Source: a virus
Virus record (IMG/VR): IMGVR_UViG_3300021138_001458
Span: 1 to 53,953 of that record
Length of the DNA: 53,953 nucleotides
Reading direction: 5' to 3' (one strand)
The notes beneath the pieces are model-generated. The model searched no databases, was not told where the DNA came from, and was given only the letters and a program-made list of their open reading frames with translations. Below are positions 38,136-47,037 of this stretch, one piece after another. The translations under genes were made by a program, and so were the position numbers. Every line of letters begins with the position of its first letter. The stretch's first letter is position 1.

Positions 38136-40271
38136 TTATTTAGGAAAAGGTGGTGGAGTCTTAAAATAATTTTGATACTCTGTATTTGCTCCAGGTTGCA
38201 GAAGTGGTTTAGAATTATTACCAAAGTACTGCTTATTGGTAGGTCTATACCCATCATACATGGTATTATTAGTCTTATCTCTTAAGGCATCCTCTTGCTG
38301 AGCAGGGAAGAATGTTGGAGTTGCTGTTGGTGGTGGTGTGGCTTTTCCTTTACTTGTATGTTTGGTCTTTTTCTGTCTATTTTTATGTTTTTGTACTGTA
38401 GGTGAAGGAATGACTCCTATTGGAGTTCCTGTTATCGGTCCTGTAGGAGTTCCTATAATTAGATCTGGTGTTGGTCTTGTGACGATGGTACCTGGTGCAA
38501 GTTGTGGTGTCGGATTCTCTATATACTCGATTGGAGTTCCTAGATAGTTTTCTCTTGATATCAGCGGAACAAATGGATTTAAGCTATTTTCTCTTCTTGG
38601 TAGTAGATCCATAATAGGTTTAAAGCTACATTGGATTGAAACTAAATGCGGTAGTTGTTGTACGATATCACGTGGATATAGTATAGGAACTCCTGGACTG
38701 TAGTCTCCGGAATGACCTTTTCTATCATATAGGCTATCTACAGCATAGTCATCGTCCTGCTGATTGCTATTTAGCAAAGTCTCCCACGAGCTGTTTTCGT
38801 CGATTGTAATGTTTACATTTTCAAGGAAGCCAGGTATTCTATATAAATAATCTCCAATCGTTAATCTTACAACTGAGCCTCTCATTAAGTTCGAAGTTGG
38901 AGAATAGTCTGGATATACTTGAGTCATTAAATGGTTTAGCTTCTTGTATAGAGTCTGCATCTCACTTCTTGTCTGTACAAACATCTTGAAGCTAAATGAA
39001 ATGGATCTATCGAACCCTTGATAGGTTCTAAAAGTTTCACCTCTACCTAGGTATTTGAAGGTATTGTATTCCGCTTGGTTGGTATCTGTAATTCCTCCAT
39101 CCATGAAGGCTCTCATGACAATAGCAATCGCATCTCCTGCAAAGTCATTACTCATACACTCAAAAGTGAACTTAATAAGATCCTTAGTCTCATTTCCACT
39201 CTCTAAGGGAGCATCCCAAGGACTATATTTAGTTGTATCGTAGTAGTATAGTCCTGTTGCATTAACAGAGTCGATTGCTTGTGGTTTTACATCGTTGTAG
39301 CTAGTTCTATCATCAGCCGCTCCTGGATTACCCACTCCATATCGAGTTTCTAAGTTATAGTCTGCGTAGTCTTCGTTGTAAACTGTTGAATCATCCGGTA
39401 GCTGTGCTCTAAAATCTTGTAGATTTGGATGTGCTGCAGTAGTACCAAAGCCAGTAGTTTGTGCAGCTATTTGGCTGTAAGAGAAGGCTAGATTAGAGTA
39501 TGCAACTCCATCTACACTTGTCTGAGCTATTGCTTTTTCTGTGCTTGTATACTTTCCTATCGAAGTAAATCCATCCCCATAAGTCGAGCCTGGGCCTCCT
39601 TGGTAGTTGAATAGCTCGCTACCATAATTAGAAATTCCATAAGCATTTGCAAAAGCAATCCCGTTTACATTAATAAGTCCTGTTAGTTTTGTTTGCTGTA
39701 AAAGGAGTAGTCTATTACTACTTTCGTCATTGTTGTATGATACAAAATACTCGTAGGTCTGAGTTGGATCATCTGCTACTGATAGATATGCTCCATGTCT
39801 CTTTAAATGAACACCAGTACCTTGTGAAGCAATCTGTGCTAACATGTTACGTCCTGTGTCATCAAACTGCTGGGTTGGTGCTAATGGTTGTGAGTTGAGG
39901 CTGTTTACTAGGTTTTCAAGAGTTGAAAAATTTAACTTTTGAGTAGCTACTAGTTGTAAGTTTGGATTCGTTTTTTGCAAGTCTGTCTGCTTTTGTAAAA
40001 ACAGTCCTCCCTTAGCAGGATCATCCATAAAAGCCTTTATTCTTGCACGATCAATGTCTCCTGCTGGAGTTGTTGTGAGTGGTCCGGCAAAAGTTAAAGC
40101 TCCTCCTCTTACAAAAGAATCAGATCCGTTAATACCCCTTGAAAAGGTATCAAATAGTATTGGGTTTATGGTTTGTGGTGTTATGTACGGCTGTCCACTA
40201 TCTCCCCCTCCAGGTAGATCTCCCCCATATTTTAAGTTTGTTAGATCCGAGTTGTAGTCAATTAAAGGCAT
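38136..40271 (-). CDS. baseplate/tail structural protein, 711 aa
   Basis: The segment GRGETFRTYQGFDRSISFSF, KMFVQTRSEMQTLYKKLNHLMTQVYPDY, GSVVRLTIGDYLYRIPGFLENVNITID is a conserved contractile-tail protein core, seen near the hub in marine T4-like phages. The N-terminal half is Asn/Gly/Thr-rich; the C-terminal 130 residues are Pro/Thr-rich with a KHKNRQKKTKHTSKGK basic patch, likely flexible. Probably a wedge or tube-end component. Confidence 0.75.
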   Translation of the reverse strand: MPLIDYNSDLTNLKYGGDLPGGGDSGQPYITPQTINPILFDTFSRGINGSDSFVRGGALTFAGPLTTTPAGDIDRARIKAFMDDPAKGGLFLQKQTDLQKTNPNLQLVATQKLNFSTLENLVNSLNSQPLAPTQQFDDTGRNMLAQIASQGTGVHLKRHGAYLSVADDPTQTYEYFVSYNNDESSNRLLLLQQTKLTGLINVNGIAFANAYGISNYGSELFNYQGGPGSTYGDGFTSIGKYTSTEKAIAQTSVDGVAYSNLAFSYSQIAAQTTGFGTTAAHPNLQDFRAQLPDDSTVYNEDYADYNLETRYGVGNPGAADDRTSYNDVKPQAIDSVNATGLYYYDTTKYSPWDAPLESGNETKDLIKFTFECMSNDFAGDAIAIVMRAFMDGGITDTNQAEYNTFKYLGRGETFRTYQGFDRSISFSFKMFVQTRSEMQTLYKKLNHLMTQVYPDYSPTSNLMRGSVVRLTIGDYLYRIPGFLENVNITIDENSSWETLLNSNQQDDDYAVDSLYDRKGHSGDYSPGVPILYPRDIVQQLPHLVSIQCSFKPIMDLLPRRENSLNPFVPLISRENYLGTPIEYIENPTPQLAPGTIVTRPTPDLIIGTPTGPITGTPIGVIPSPTVQKHKNRQKKTKHTSKGKATPPPTATPTFFPAQQEDALRDKTNNTMYDGYRPTNKQYFGNNSKPLLQPGANTEYQNYFKTPPPFPK

Positions 40272-40272
40272 T

Positions 40273-40464
40273 TTATATCTTTTTAGCCATTCTTAGAGTT
40301 TCTAAGTAGGTTAGGTTTACGTTATTCGTAACTACATCTATTGGATCTGGAGTTTGTTGGTTTGGTACTGTGTTTTCAGGTTTGGTTTCAAACACTCCAG
40401 TAGTTGTTGTAAGTCCTTTTTTGCTTAGATTAGATCCTTGTATTTGACTTAATACTGTGCTCAT
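40273..40464 (-). CDS. small structural protein, 63 aa
   Basis: MSTVLSQIQGSNLSKKGLTT and a Pro/Asn/Thr-rich middle, ending VNLTYLETLRMAKKI. Unstructured composition. It sits between tape measure and baseplate genes with 1-10 nt gaps, so is likely a tail component. Not recognised. Confidence 0.65.
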   Translation of the reverse strand: MSTVLSQIQGSNLSKKGLTTTTGVFETKPENTVPNQQTPDPIDVVTNNVNLTYLETLRMAKKI

Positions 40465-40474
40465 AGTTTAGAGT

Positions 40475-42745
40475 TTAATTCATCATTTGATAATAACCGT
40501 TCTTGAATGCATAGGTAACTTGTCTACCATCAATTGCTATGACTAGTTTTGCAGGTGGTTGAGCTGCACTCTTTTGCTCAAAGCTTTCATACTGTCGTGC
40601 TTGATCTGCAGTCATTGTTTTTGGTGCTTTTTGATCTGCAACTGCTGCTGTATTCATAGGAGTTCCTACATCCGTTCCTCCTCCACCAAGACCTCTTATA
40701 TTACTTTCTGCGGTGTCGAAGAAGTCCCCAACAGCCATTTTATCTTCGTGACTTATTGCATAAAAGAATCGCGCTATTCCTGCAACTCCTTTTGCCATAA
40801 TGCCTATTGCATGTGCAATAGCTGCTGCTATATCACGAACCATGAACATCGTTTCTTTTATATGCTCTGGTTTTGATAACCAGTCAAAGGCTTGTTGCAA
40901 CTCATCCATAATTCCTGAACTTGTTATCAAGTCAGCGAATCCAGCTTTTATTTTTTCAATAAATGCATTTATTTTTTCTTGGATAGATAAAGTTGTTAAG
41001 TTTTGATACGCTCCTTCTCCTAGTGCTTTATTTATCTCTTTTTCTGAGCCGAATCTCTGCTTTGCAATTCTCAGCTGTTCTGCACTAGTTGCATTCTGCT
41101 TTGTGCCTAACCTATCCATGTAAAGCTGTGTCTTTAGCATATCGGATAGCTGATCTCTTGTCATACCAACTGACTCTGAAATCGACTCTTGCTGGATTCT
41201 ATTCATTTTACCGAACTCAAGATAATTTCCAGCATTCTTTGATATTTCTGAAGCTGCTGTTACTAGATCGTTATTTAGGAATGCCTCTCTTGCTTTTGTA
41301 AGATTTAATTGCTTTCCTGTTAAAACTTGAGCTTCAATTTCCTTTGAGATACTGCCTTCAAAATCTAAAAAGTGGCCAGCTAATCCGTCCAACTGCTTCA
41401 ACTCTAAACCAAAGGTCTTAGTTGTCACTAAAGCCTTTGCTATCTTTCCTGGATATAAGGAGAACTGAAGACCTAAATAGCCTCCTAGCTTACTTGCCTG
41501 GCTTAGTACTTGTTGATAACTTAAACCAATGCCTGTGGCTGCTTTTAGTCCAGCTACTTGAGCAAATACTGACTTGGTTAGGTCCTCTGACTTCTGTCCT
41601 GTTATAGTCGTTGATTCAGCAATGTTTTTTCTCGCCTCTTCATCGAGTCCTATAAGGTCTTTTAGTTTTATATTTGTTGATAGCTGCTCAGCTGTTAATT
41701 TATTAGTTGTTCCTAATAAGCCCACCAACTCTGTATAAGAGTCCATTAGCTTTTCAGTATTAACGAGTAGATCTCCGTTAGAATAGTTTATGCTTGCAAA
41801 TTCATTTCGTATTGCAGTTGCTTCTTTTCTTGAAACACCTAAAGCTCTTCCAAATTTAACTGTTCTATCCTCAATACCTACAATATAATCAAATGCTGCT
41901 TTTAGTCCGCTAAGAATTCCTCCTACTATAGGAATCATAGATGATACTAGAGCTACTGGGTCACTTAACGTATCTTTTATAGCTGAGCCTGCTGCACCAC
42001 CTAGAGCTTTCATCTTATCTCCGAAGTTTATGCTCTTACCTTCTTCTCTAGCCTTTCTAGCTGATTCTGTAATTCTCCTATAGTATTCGTCTCCAACCCC
42101 AAGCTTCTCTGCAAATTTACCTGCAAGGGCTCCTGTAATTCCAATGTCTTTTTGTAGCTGTTTTTCGAACTCTAATTGTTTTTTTAGGCCTTCCGTGGTT
42201 TTCTGCTGGACTTCCTGTCTTTTTTTAGCTCCTACGTAAGTTAGCTGCTCTATGTTTAAAATATCTTCCTTAGCTGCTATATTAGATTCTAGCTTAGCTA
42301 GTTGAGCTTCTATTTTAGCTCTCTTAACTTTAGCCCCCATACTAGTCGATTCTAGCTCTCTTTCTTTTTTTCCTCTTTGCTCTAGTAATTTAGAATAAGC
42401 ATCTGCATCTTTTTTCTGTGTCTTATTTAAGGCTTGAGATAGATCAGCTATTTTCTTATCTGCTAAGTATTGCTTCTCTTTATTATCCTTAAGCTGTCTA
42501 TTAATTTCTTTTATGTTAATAGTACCTCTCTCAATAGTTGCTAGTTTAGCCTCTATTTTTTCATAATACTTCAAAGTTTCAGATAGATCCTTGATACTAT
42601 CTTTTAGCTGATTTTTATAGTCACCATTTAACCTTAGGAGGTCTTTAAGACTCTCCTTAACATCTCCGACTCCAGCTGCTATAGATGGTCCTGTCGTATT
42701 TTGATTGTTAGGTTGATTTGGTGTATTTGTTGGATTTTGGGCCAT
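40475..42745 (-). CDS. tape measure protein, 756 aa
   Basis: Long coiled-coil N-terminus (residues about 25-215: LKDLSETLKYYEKIEAKLAT, KDADAYSKLLEQRGKKERE), a hydrophobic segment (VALVSSMIPIVGGILSGLKAAF, about 267-288), an alpha-helical middle and a second hydrophobic part (AAIAHAIGIMAKGVAGIARFF). This is the standard tape-measure layout. It sets tail length and passes into the host membrane at infection. Located directly downstream of the two chaperone-like ORFs, as expected. Confidence 0.85.
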   Translation of the reverse strand: MAQNPTNTPNQPNNQNTTGPSIAAGVGDVKESLKDLLRLNGDYKNQLKDSIKDLSETLKYYEKIEAKLATIERGTINIKEINRQLKDNKEKQYLADKKIADLSQALNKTQKKDADAYSKLLEQRGKKERELESTSMGAKVKRAKIEAQLAKLESNIAAKEDILNIEQLTYVGAKKRQEVQQKTTEGLKKQLEFEKQLQKDIGITGALAGKFAEKLGVGDEYYRRITESARKAREEGKSINFGDKMKALGGAAGSAIKDTLSDPVALVSSMIPIVGGILSGLKAAFDYIVGIEDRTVKFGRALGVSRKEATAIRNEFASINYSNGDLLVNTEKLMDSYTELVGLLGTTNKLTAEQLSTNIKLKDLIGLDEEARKNIAESTTITGQKSEDLTKSVFAQVAGLKAATGIGLSYQQVLSQASKLGGYLGLQFSLYPGKIAKALVTTKTFGLELKQLDGLAGHFLDFEGSISKEIEAQVLTGKQLNLTKAREAFLNNDLVTAASEISKNAGNYLEFGKMNRIQQESISESVGMTRDQLSDMLKTQLYMDRLGTKQNATSAEQLRIAKQRFGSEKEINKALGEGAYQNLTTLSIQEKINAFIEKIKAGFADLITSSGIMDELQQAFDWLSKPEHIKETMFMVRDIAAAIAHAIGIMAKGVAGIARFFYAISHEDKMAVGDFFDTAESNIRGLGGGGTDVGTPMNTAAVADQKAPKTMTADQARQYESFEQKSAAQPPAKLVIAIDGRQVTYAFKNGYYQMMN

Positions 42746-42766
42746 GTGCTATCTTTATTCTTTTAA

Positions 42767-42774
42767 ATAAATAG
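42767..42774 (-). promoter_or_regulatory. late-type promoter element
   Basis: CTATTTAT, 21 nt before the tape measure ATG. Confidence 0.5.
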
Positions 42775-43071
42775 CTATCTTCTCGATTTTGCTGTCGAGG
42801 TATAAGTAGGCTTTGCTGATATGGGAGCAGAGTCTGGGATTCCAGGCCTGCTTATGAGAGGTTTGTCGGCTGTTACTGTTTGGTTGGCTTCTTGTTTCTC
42901 TCGTACTAATTCGAGAAACTCATTGACTTTCTTGATGTTATACCTTCTAATTTGGATAGGCATATCCATAACTTCCGAGTATATGAAGCCCCCCTGGCCG
43001 TGATAGACCAGGTCAAAGACTTCAGCCATGTAAGTTGCTCTATATTCCGCTGCCGGGAAAAAAAAACTCAC
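42775..43071 (-). CDS. tail assembly chaperone extension ORF, frameshift partner
   Basis: The frame is open from GTG 43071 across the slippery run; an independent ATG at 43029 gives an 84-aa protein (MAEVFDLVYHGQGGFIYSEV, MDMPIQIRRYNIKKVNEFLEL...). It overlaps the gp26-like gene by 32 nt in another frame. Position (just before the tape measure) and overlap match the second tail chaperone of long-tailed phages, often made as a fusion by programmed frameshifting. Independent initiation at 43029 is the alternative. Confidence 0.7.
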   Translation of the reverse strand: MSFFFPAAEYRATYMAEVFDLVYHGQGGFIYSEVMDMPIQIRRYNIKKVNEFLELVREKQEANQTVTADKPLISRPGIPDSAPISAKPTYTSTAKSRR

Positions 43072-43801
43072 CAGTTAATGGCAAATCTAAATCAGTTATT
43101 TCTTTGCCTGATGATAGCTTGATGCTGACTGTCATGTCAATATCTGGAGTAAGCTCTGCTATGCGTGTTCTTAATTCTATTGAATCTTTCGCTATTAGAT
43201 AGTTATCTACAAAGTCTCTTACAGCTTTTGGATCATAGTCACCATTCACAGAAAGGATCTGCTTTTTAAGGCGTGTAGTGATCTCTCCAGCAGTTAAGTT
43301 TGCTTTCTTTAGACCTTTGATCTCAGCATCGATTTGCTTCTGATCTCCGACTGTAAGTAGTTTGAAAGTTACCGTGTTTTTTGAGAATGGTAATACGAAT
43401 GCAAATTCGTTTTTATTTTCATAAGCTGTGTAGTCAACTTCTTTCTCTTTTAGTTGATTCAAGTCTACAGCTACTTTTTCTGTGATTTCTGTTTCTGGAT
43501 CTGTGTAGGTGATTAGGTATTCTGCTCCGTATCCTAAGATCCTTGCAGCTATTAGTAATCCATTACGATCTCCTAATACTAAATCATCGAAGTTGATTGG
43601 GGATTTAACCAGTGCTTGCAATACTTTTTCAATTGCTATACCCTGCTTTAGTAGGTTTGGATTCGTTAGAATATCCTCCTCTCTTGCAGTCATGTACTTC
43701 ATTTCTACAGTTCCACTAGAAAGTGGATTCTCTTTTGCATAAAGCAAACCTTTCGAAGGTAAATTGATTGTCTCAGTTGGTAGCGTAAACTTTTCAGCCA
43801 T
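43040..43801 (-). CDS. T4 gp26-like baseplate hub / tail assembly chaperone, 253 aa
   Basis: INLPSKGLLYAKENPLSSGT, VEMKYMTAREEDILTNPNLL, GDRNGLLIAARILGYGAEY and TVGDQKQIDAEIKGLKK are the conserved blocks of the T4 gp26 (PF12322-type) family. It probably helps build the hub or binds the tape measure. The 3' end TGEFFFPGSGI is encoded by a run of nine T, where the other frame can be entered. Confidence 0.78.
   Translation of the reverse strand: MAEKFTLPTETINLPSKGLLYAKENPLSSGTVEMKYMTAREEDILTNPNLLKQGIAIEKVLQALVKSPINFDDLVLGDRNGLLIAARILGYGAEYLITYTDPETEITEKVAVDLNQLKEKEVDYTAYENKNEFAFVLPFSKNTVTFKLLTVGDQKQIDAEIKGLKKANLTAGEITTRLKKQILSVNGDYDPKAVRDFVDNYLIAKDSIELRTRIAELTPDIDMTVSIKLSSGKEITDLDLPLTGEFFFPGSGI
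43058..43066 (-). other. nine-T slippery run, candidate programmed frameshift site
   Basis: GAG TTT TTT TTT CCC in the gp26-like frame; the downstream ORF needs a +1 (or -2) shift. The downstream frame is free of stops right through this run, and the gp26-like frame ends six codons later. Confidence 0.5.
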
Positions 43802-43825
43802 AATCTTAATTTGTGTTTTATACTT

Positions 43826-43833
43826 ATAAATAT
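43826..43833 (-). promoter_or_regulatory. late-type promoter element
   Basis: ATATTTAT, 24 nt before the gp26-like ATG. Confidence 0.48.
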
Positions 43834-43873
43834 ATACAGATCTAGTTTTTTAATAAAAAAATATTTGACCAAT

Positions 43874-43900
43874 AAAAAACCCCTTCCGTTTGAGAAGGGG
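43874..43900 (-). terminator. intrinsic terminator after the tail tube gene
   Basis: CCCCTTC-TCAAACG-GAAGGGG hairpin plus TTTTTTATT on the minus strand, 24 nt past the tube gene stop. It isolates the highly expressed tube (and sheath) transcript. Confidence 0.92.
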
Positions 43901-43923
43901 CTTGATTTTTTGATTATGTTGTA

Positions 43924-44409
43924 CTAGAAGTTTAATATACAATAATCCATTGCTATTGTAAGTTCAATTGTGATTGCGTCTTGGTTAGACCAGTCATAGG
44001 AACCGAAGTTAGACTGCTTAACAAAAGCTCCTTTAATTATCCACTCACTTACTACATCTCCAACTGGACCTAGGATTGATAAATTTAGATCTTTCTTATA
44101 GAAGTCAGAGTAACCATCTCTACCTGTAACAGATTCGTGTGATAAACGAATCCACTCCATTACTGCTTGTTGGCCTGAAGGAGAGATTGGGTTGTATAGA
44201 CTTAAAGTCATATCTTGCCACTCAGCTTTACCTTTGATTTTACGGTAAACGTTGATGTGATCAAGCTTAACTTCATTTAAGTTCACGTTTGGAGCTGAGG
44301 CAGCTTTAATCATGAAAGATGGGATACCGTCTATATACATTATAAAGCGATTCTGAACTGTAGGTTCAAAAGCTGTAAACATTATCTCATTTGGGTTCAG
44401 TACTGGCAT
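43924..44409 (-). CDS. tail tube protein (T4 gp19-like), 161 aa
   Basis: QNRFIMYIDGIPSFMIKAAS, then RKIKGKAEWQDMTLSLYNPI, SGQQAVMEWIRLSHE and ILGPVGDVVSEWIIKGAFVK. These are the gp19 tube family blocks; the length (161) matches T4 gp19 (163). It forms the stacked hexamer rings of the tail tube inside the sheath. Confidence 0.95.
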   Translation of the reverse strand: MPVLNPNEIMFTAFEPTVQNRFIMYIDGIPSFMIKAASAPNVNLNEVKLDHINVYRKIKGKAEWQDMTLSLYNPISPSGQQAVMEWIRLSHESVTGRDGYSDFYKKDLNLSILGPVGDVVSEWIIKGAFVKQSNFGSYDWSNQDAITIELTIAMDYCILNF

Positions 44410-44426
44410 TGTTCTTATTATTTAAT

Positions 44427-44434
44427 ATAAATAT
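44427..44434 (-). promoter_or_regulatory. late-type promoter element
   Basis: ATATTTAT, 17 nt before the tail tube ATG. Confidence 0.55.
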
Positions 44435-44468
44435 CTTATGTTGATAAAATTATAACTTATGTTTAACT

Positions 44469-45251
44469 TTATTCGTCAATTCCGCCTCTATATGCTTTAT
44501 CCATAGTAGCGTGAGTGTCTTCTAGTTTTTTATAAAGCTCAGGATTCTTTTTCTTGATATAATCTTGTATCTTAGCTACAGCCATTCCACCTAATCCAAG
44601 ACTACCGATACCAGCAATAATACCAATAAGTTCTTGAGCTGAAGGCATGTCTTCGTTTAGTGTTTCTGATTCTTCTAGTTCGTTTGATTCTGCTATTTCA
44701 GTGCTACGAACTTTATTAATAAACTTTTCTAATGGTCTTGCTACTGCATGCACATCATTTATGCTACCTCTTAAGAATTTATATCCTTTAGGAGTAACTA
44801 AGATTACTACTGAAGGTGAACCTGTACCTTTGAATTCAAGACGTACAGCGTTGTTTTCTCTTTGGACGTGTATGTCACAAGTACCGCCATTACGGTACAT
44901 TTGAGATGCTATTTTATCTCCTTCGGGTTGTAGGCTTGGATCAACGTGATCTCTAGAAGTACGATATTGATCTAGTCTTCTGTACTGTTTTAACACGTCT
45001 CCTGTTTGATCTTGATCAGCAGCTTGTTGAAGAGCTTTATTCATTGCTCTCTGTTTTAGTCCTGCTGATAATTCATCAAGCTTTTCTTCTTTTGCTTTTT
45101 TAGCTCTAGTCTCATGCATTTTAAGCATCTTGCTAGTTAGTTTCATTGCATGGTCACCTTTCACACCTTTTCCCTCAGCTAATACCTCTTGTATAAGTGA
45201 TTCAAAAAGATGTTTAGGAACGTGTATTCTTAGTTTAGTATTATTTTTCAT
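44469..45251 (-). CDS. hypothetical virion-associated protein, 260 aa
   Basis: The N-terminus LRIHVPKHLFESLIQEVLAE resembles the start of prohead core or scaffold-type proteins; a Lys/Glu-rich helical region follows (LKMHETRAKKAKEEKLDEL). A globular beta part (CDIHVQRENNAVRLEFKG, VVILVTPKGYKFLRGS) precedes a short hydrophobic helix (LIGIIAGIGSLGLGGMAVA). Located between tube and sheath genes, which suggests a structural or assembly role; not assigned. Confidence 0.65.
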   Translation of the reverse strand: MKNNTKLRIHVPKHLFESLIQEVLAEGKGVKGDHAMKLTSKMLKMHETRAKKAKEEKLDELSAGLKQRAMNKALQQAADQDQTGDVLKQYRRLDQYRTSRDHVDPSLQPEGDKIASQMYRNGGTCDIHVQRENNAVRLEFKGTGSPSVVILVTPKGYKFLRGSINDVHAVARPLEKFINKVRSTEIAESNELEESETLNEDMPSAQELIGIIAGIGSLGLGGMAVAKIQDYIKKKNPELYKKLEDTHATMDKAYRGGIDE

Positions 45252-45263
45252 TTTAGTTTATTG

Positions 45264-47024
45264 TTATGCTCCGAAAGTTGCTCCGGTTGGTAAAATGTTA
45301 AAGTCTAATTGAATAAATTCAGCAGTCTTAGTTGGTTGTAGGTAGATTGCTCCGGCTAGGATATTTCTATCAATTACATCCGCTGTGTTATTAGTATCAT
45401 CCATTACAACTCTGAATGCATACAAACCTTGTTTTTGTTGTACATATTCTAGGTAAGGGTTTACTTGGCTTAAGAATTTGTTTCTTGTTACTGCAGTGTT
45501 TTGCTCAAATACTAGACTTTCAGATATTTGACCAATGTAACGTTTAAGTGCGATTAATAGTCTTCTAACGTTTATTCTATCTAAAGCTGATGCTTTTGCT
45601 TGTAAAGTCTTTTGACCATACACCACTGTACCAACTCCTGCAAGAGCAGCGATTGGATTTACTTTTCCTGCGTATAGTATGTTTCTTTGACCTACTGTTA
45701 ATCTTCTTTCTGGTTGTAATACTGTTGGTAATCCACCTCTGTTGATACCTGCTGGTGCAAACCATTCTGCAGATACTGTATCGCTATACTCGTATACAGC
45801 TGGGATAATTGTTGAGGCTGGCACATATACTAATTTACCAGTTTCAGGTGATCTTAGTTCTAACCAAGGCCAGTAAGTTGCACCGTATGAGTTATCGTAA
45901 GTTTGAGCTCCTTGAGTTGCAGAAGTTATTGATTGACCGTATCCTACTACATCAATTACAGCTATTGCATCACCACGGTTTTGTGTGTTGTCTAGTAGAG
46001 TAGCTACTTGACTAGATGCATTTTGTGAGGTTATACCAGGTACAAATATTGAATTATAGTTGTATTGATCTTTGTTTTGTAATAAGTTAAGAGCAATGTC
46101 ATAGCTAGTTGCTAATAGCCCTTGAGTATTGTTTGCATTTGAATTTGCAGCTACTATAGGAATATTACTGTACATGTTTAATGGAGCAAGTCCGTAGCAA
46201 CCGTATAAAGGTCCTGTAGCTCCACCAAATGATCCGCTATAAAGTCCTGTACCGTTTGCTGGCATAGAAGCTGTGTAGTAAGAGTATGGTTGTCCTGTAG
46301 GATCTAGGTAGTTAGGAGTTGGCATATTAACCGACTTAACTCTTACATAGTTTGAAGAGTTAGGATAGTTTCCAGAGGTTTGTAAGTAGTTGCTTCCAAA
46401 TTCATCAGTCATTACTGTTTGAGTTTGGTCACCTATTACATACTCGATGTAGTTGTTTTGGTTTGGATCTAAAGAGATATTTGACCATGTTTCTAAGATA
46501 GTCTTGCTATTTGTATAGTCATCACCTCTTCTAATTAGTAGAGTGAATAGACCTGAGCCACTATCAGATTGTGTGATCTCCCATCTAACGTTTGAATTTG
46601 ATCCTGAAGGTAGAACTCCGTTTGAAGCATACTGTGCATCACCATCATTATTCATAATAGTACCAACACTTAGGGTCTCTAAGACAAAAGAAGGGAATCC
46701 AACTCCTGCTGTGCTTGGAACATTTGCTGATGCAGGTGTGTAAGAACCTGATGCAACTCTAGTTACTAGTAGAGATGAACCTCCTTGTTGGAAGTAGTTA
46801 TAGGCTGCTAGAGAAGTTAGATACTCAAAGTTAGCTCCTCCTGAATAGAAAGTTGTTCCAAATACTGCCTTATATTGGGAGTATGAGGTTACTACAGTTG
46901 GAATGTTTTGCGGACCAACTACTGTTGGACCTACAAGTGCTGCTCCTACTGCTATTGGTCCTTGTGTTATCTGAGAGGTATCGTTTTCTCTCATGAAAAC
47001 GCCTGGTGAAAGTAATGCTTCCAT
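45264..47024 (-). CDS. tail sheath protein (T4 gp18-like), 586 aa
   Basis: Begins LLSPGVFMRENDTSQITQGP, the handshake-arm start of sheath proteins; contains VVGPQNIPTVVTSYSQYKAV and FEYLTSLAAYNYFQQGGSSLLVTR. The C-terminal core has LQAKASALDRINVRRLLIAL, KRYIGQISESLVFEQN and the final strand FIQLDFNILP. It assembles around the tube and contracts to drive infection. Length is intermediate for the family. Confidence 0.96.
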   Translation of the reverse strand: MEALLSPGVFMRENDTSQITQGPIAVGAALVGPTVVGPQNIPTVVTSYSQYKAVFGTTFYSGGANFEYLTSLAAYNYFQQGGSSLLVTRVASGSYTPASANVPSTAGVGFPSFVLETLSVGTIMNNDGDAQYASNGVLPSGSNSNVRWEITQSDSGSGLFTLLIRRGDDYTNSKTILETWSNISLDPNQNNYIEYVIGDQTQTVMTDEFGSNYLQTSGNYPNSSNYVRVKSVNMPTPNYLDPTGQPYSYYTASMPANGTGLYSGSFGGATGPLYGCYGLAPLNMYSNIPIVAANSNANNTQGLLATSYDIALNLLQNKDQYNYNSIFVPGITSQNASSQVATLLDNTQNRGDAIAVIDVVGYGQSITSATQGAQTYDNSYGATYWPWLELRSPETGKLVYVPASTIIPAVYEYSDTVSAEWFAPAGINRGGLPTVLQPERRLTVGQRNILYAGKVNPIAALAGVGTVVYGQKTLQAKASALDRINVRRLLIALKRYIGQISESLVFEQNTAVTRNKFLSQVNPYLEYVQQKQGLYAFRVVMDDTNNTADVIDRNILAGAIYLQPTKTAEFIQLDFNILPTGATFGA

Positions 47025-47037
47025 TTATGTTATGTGT

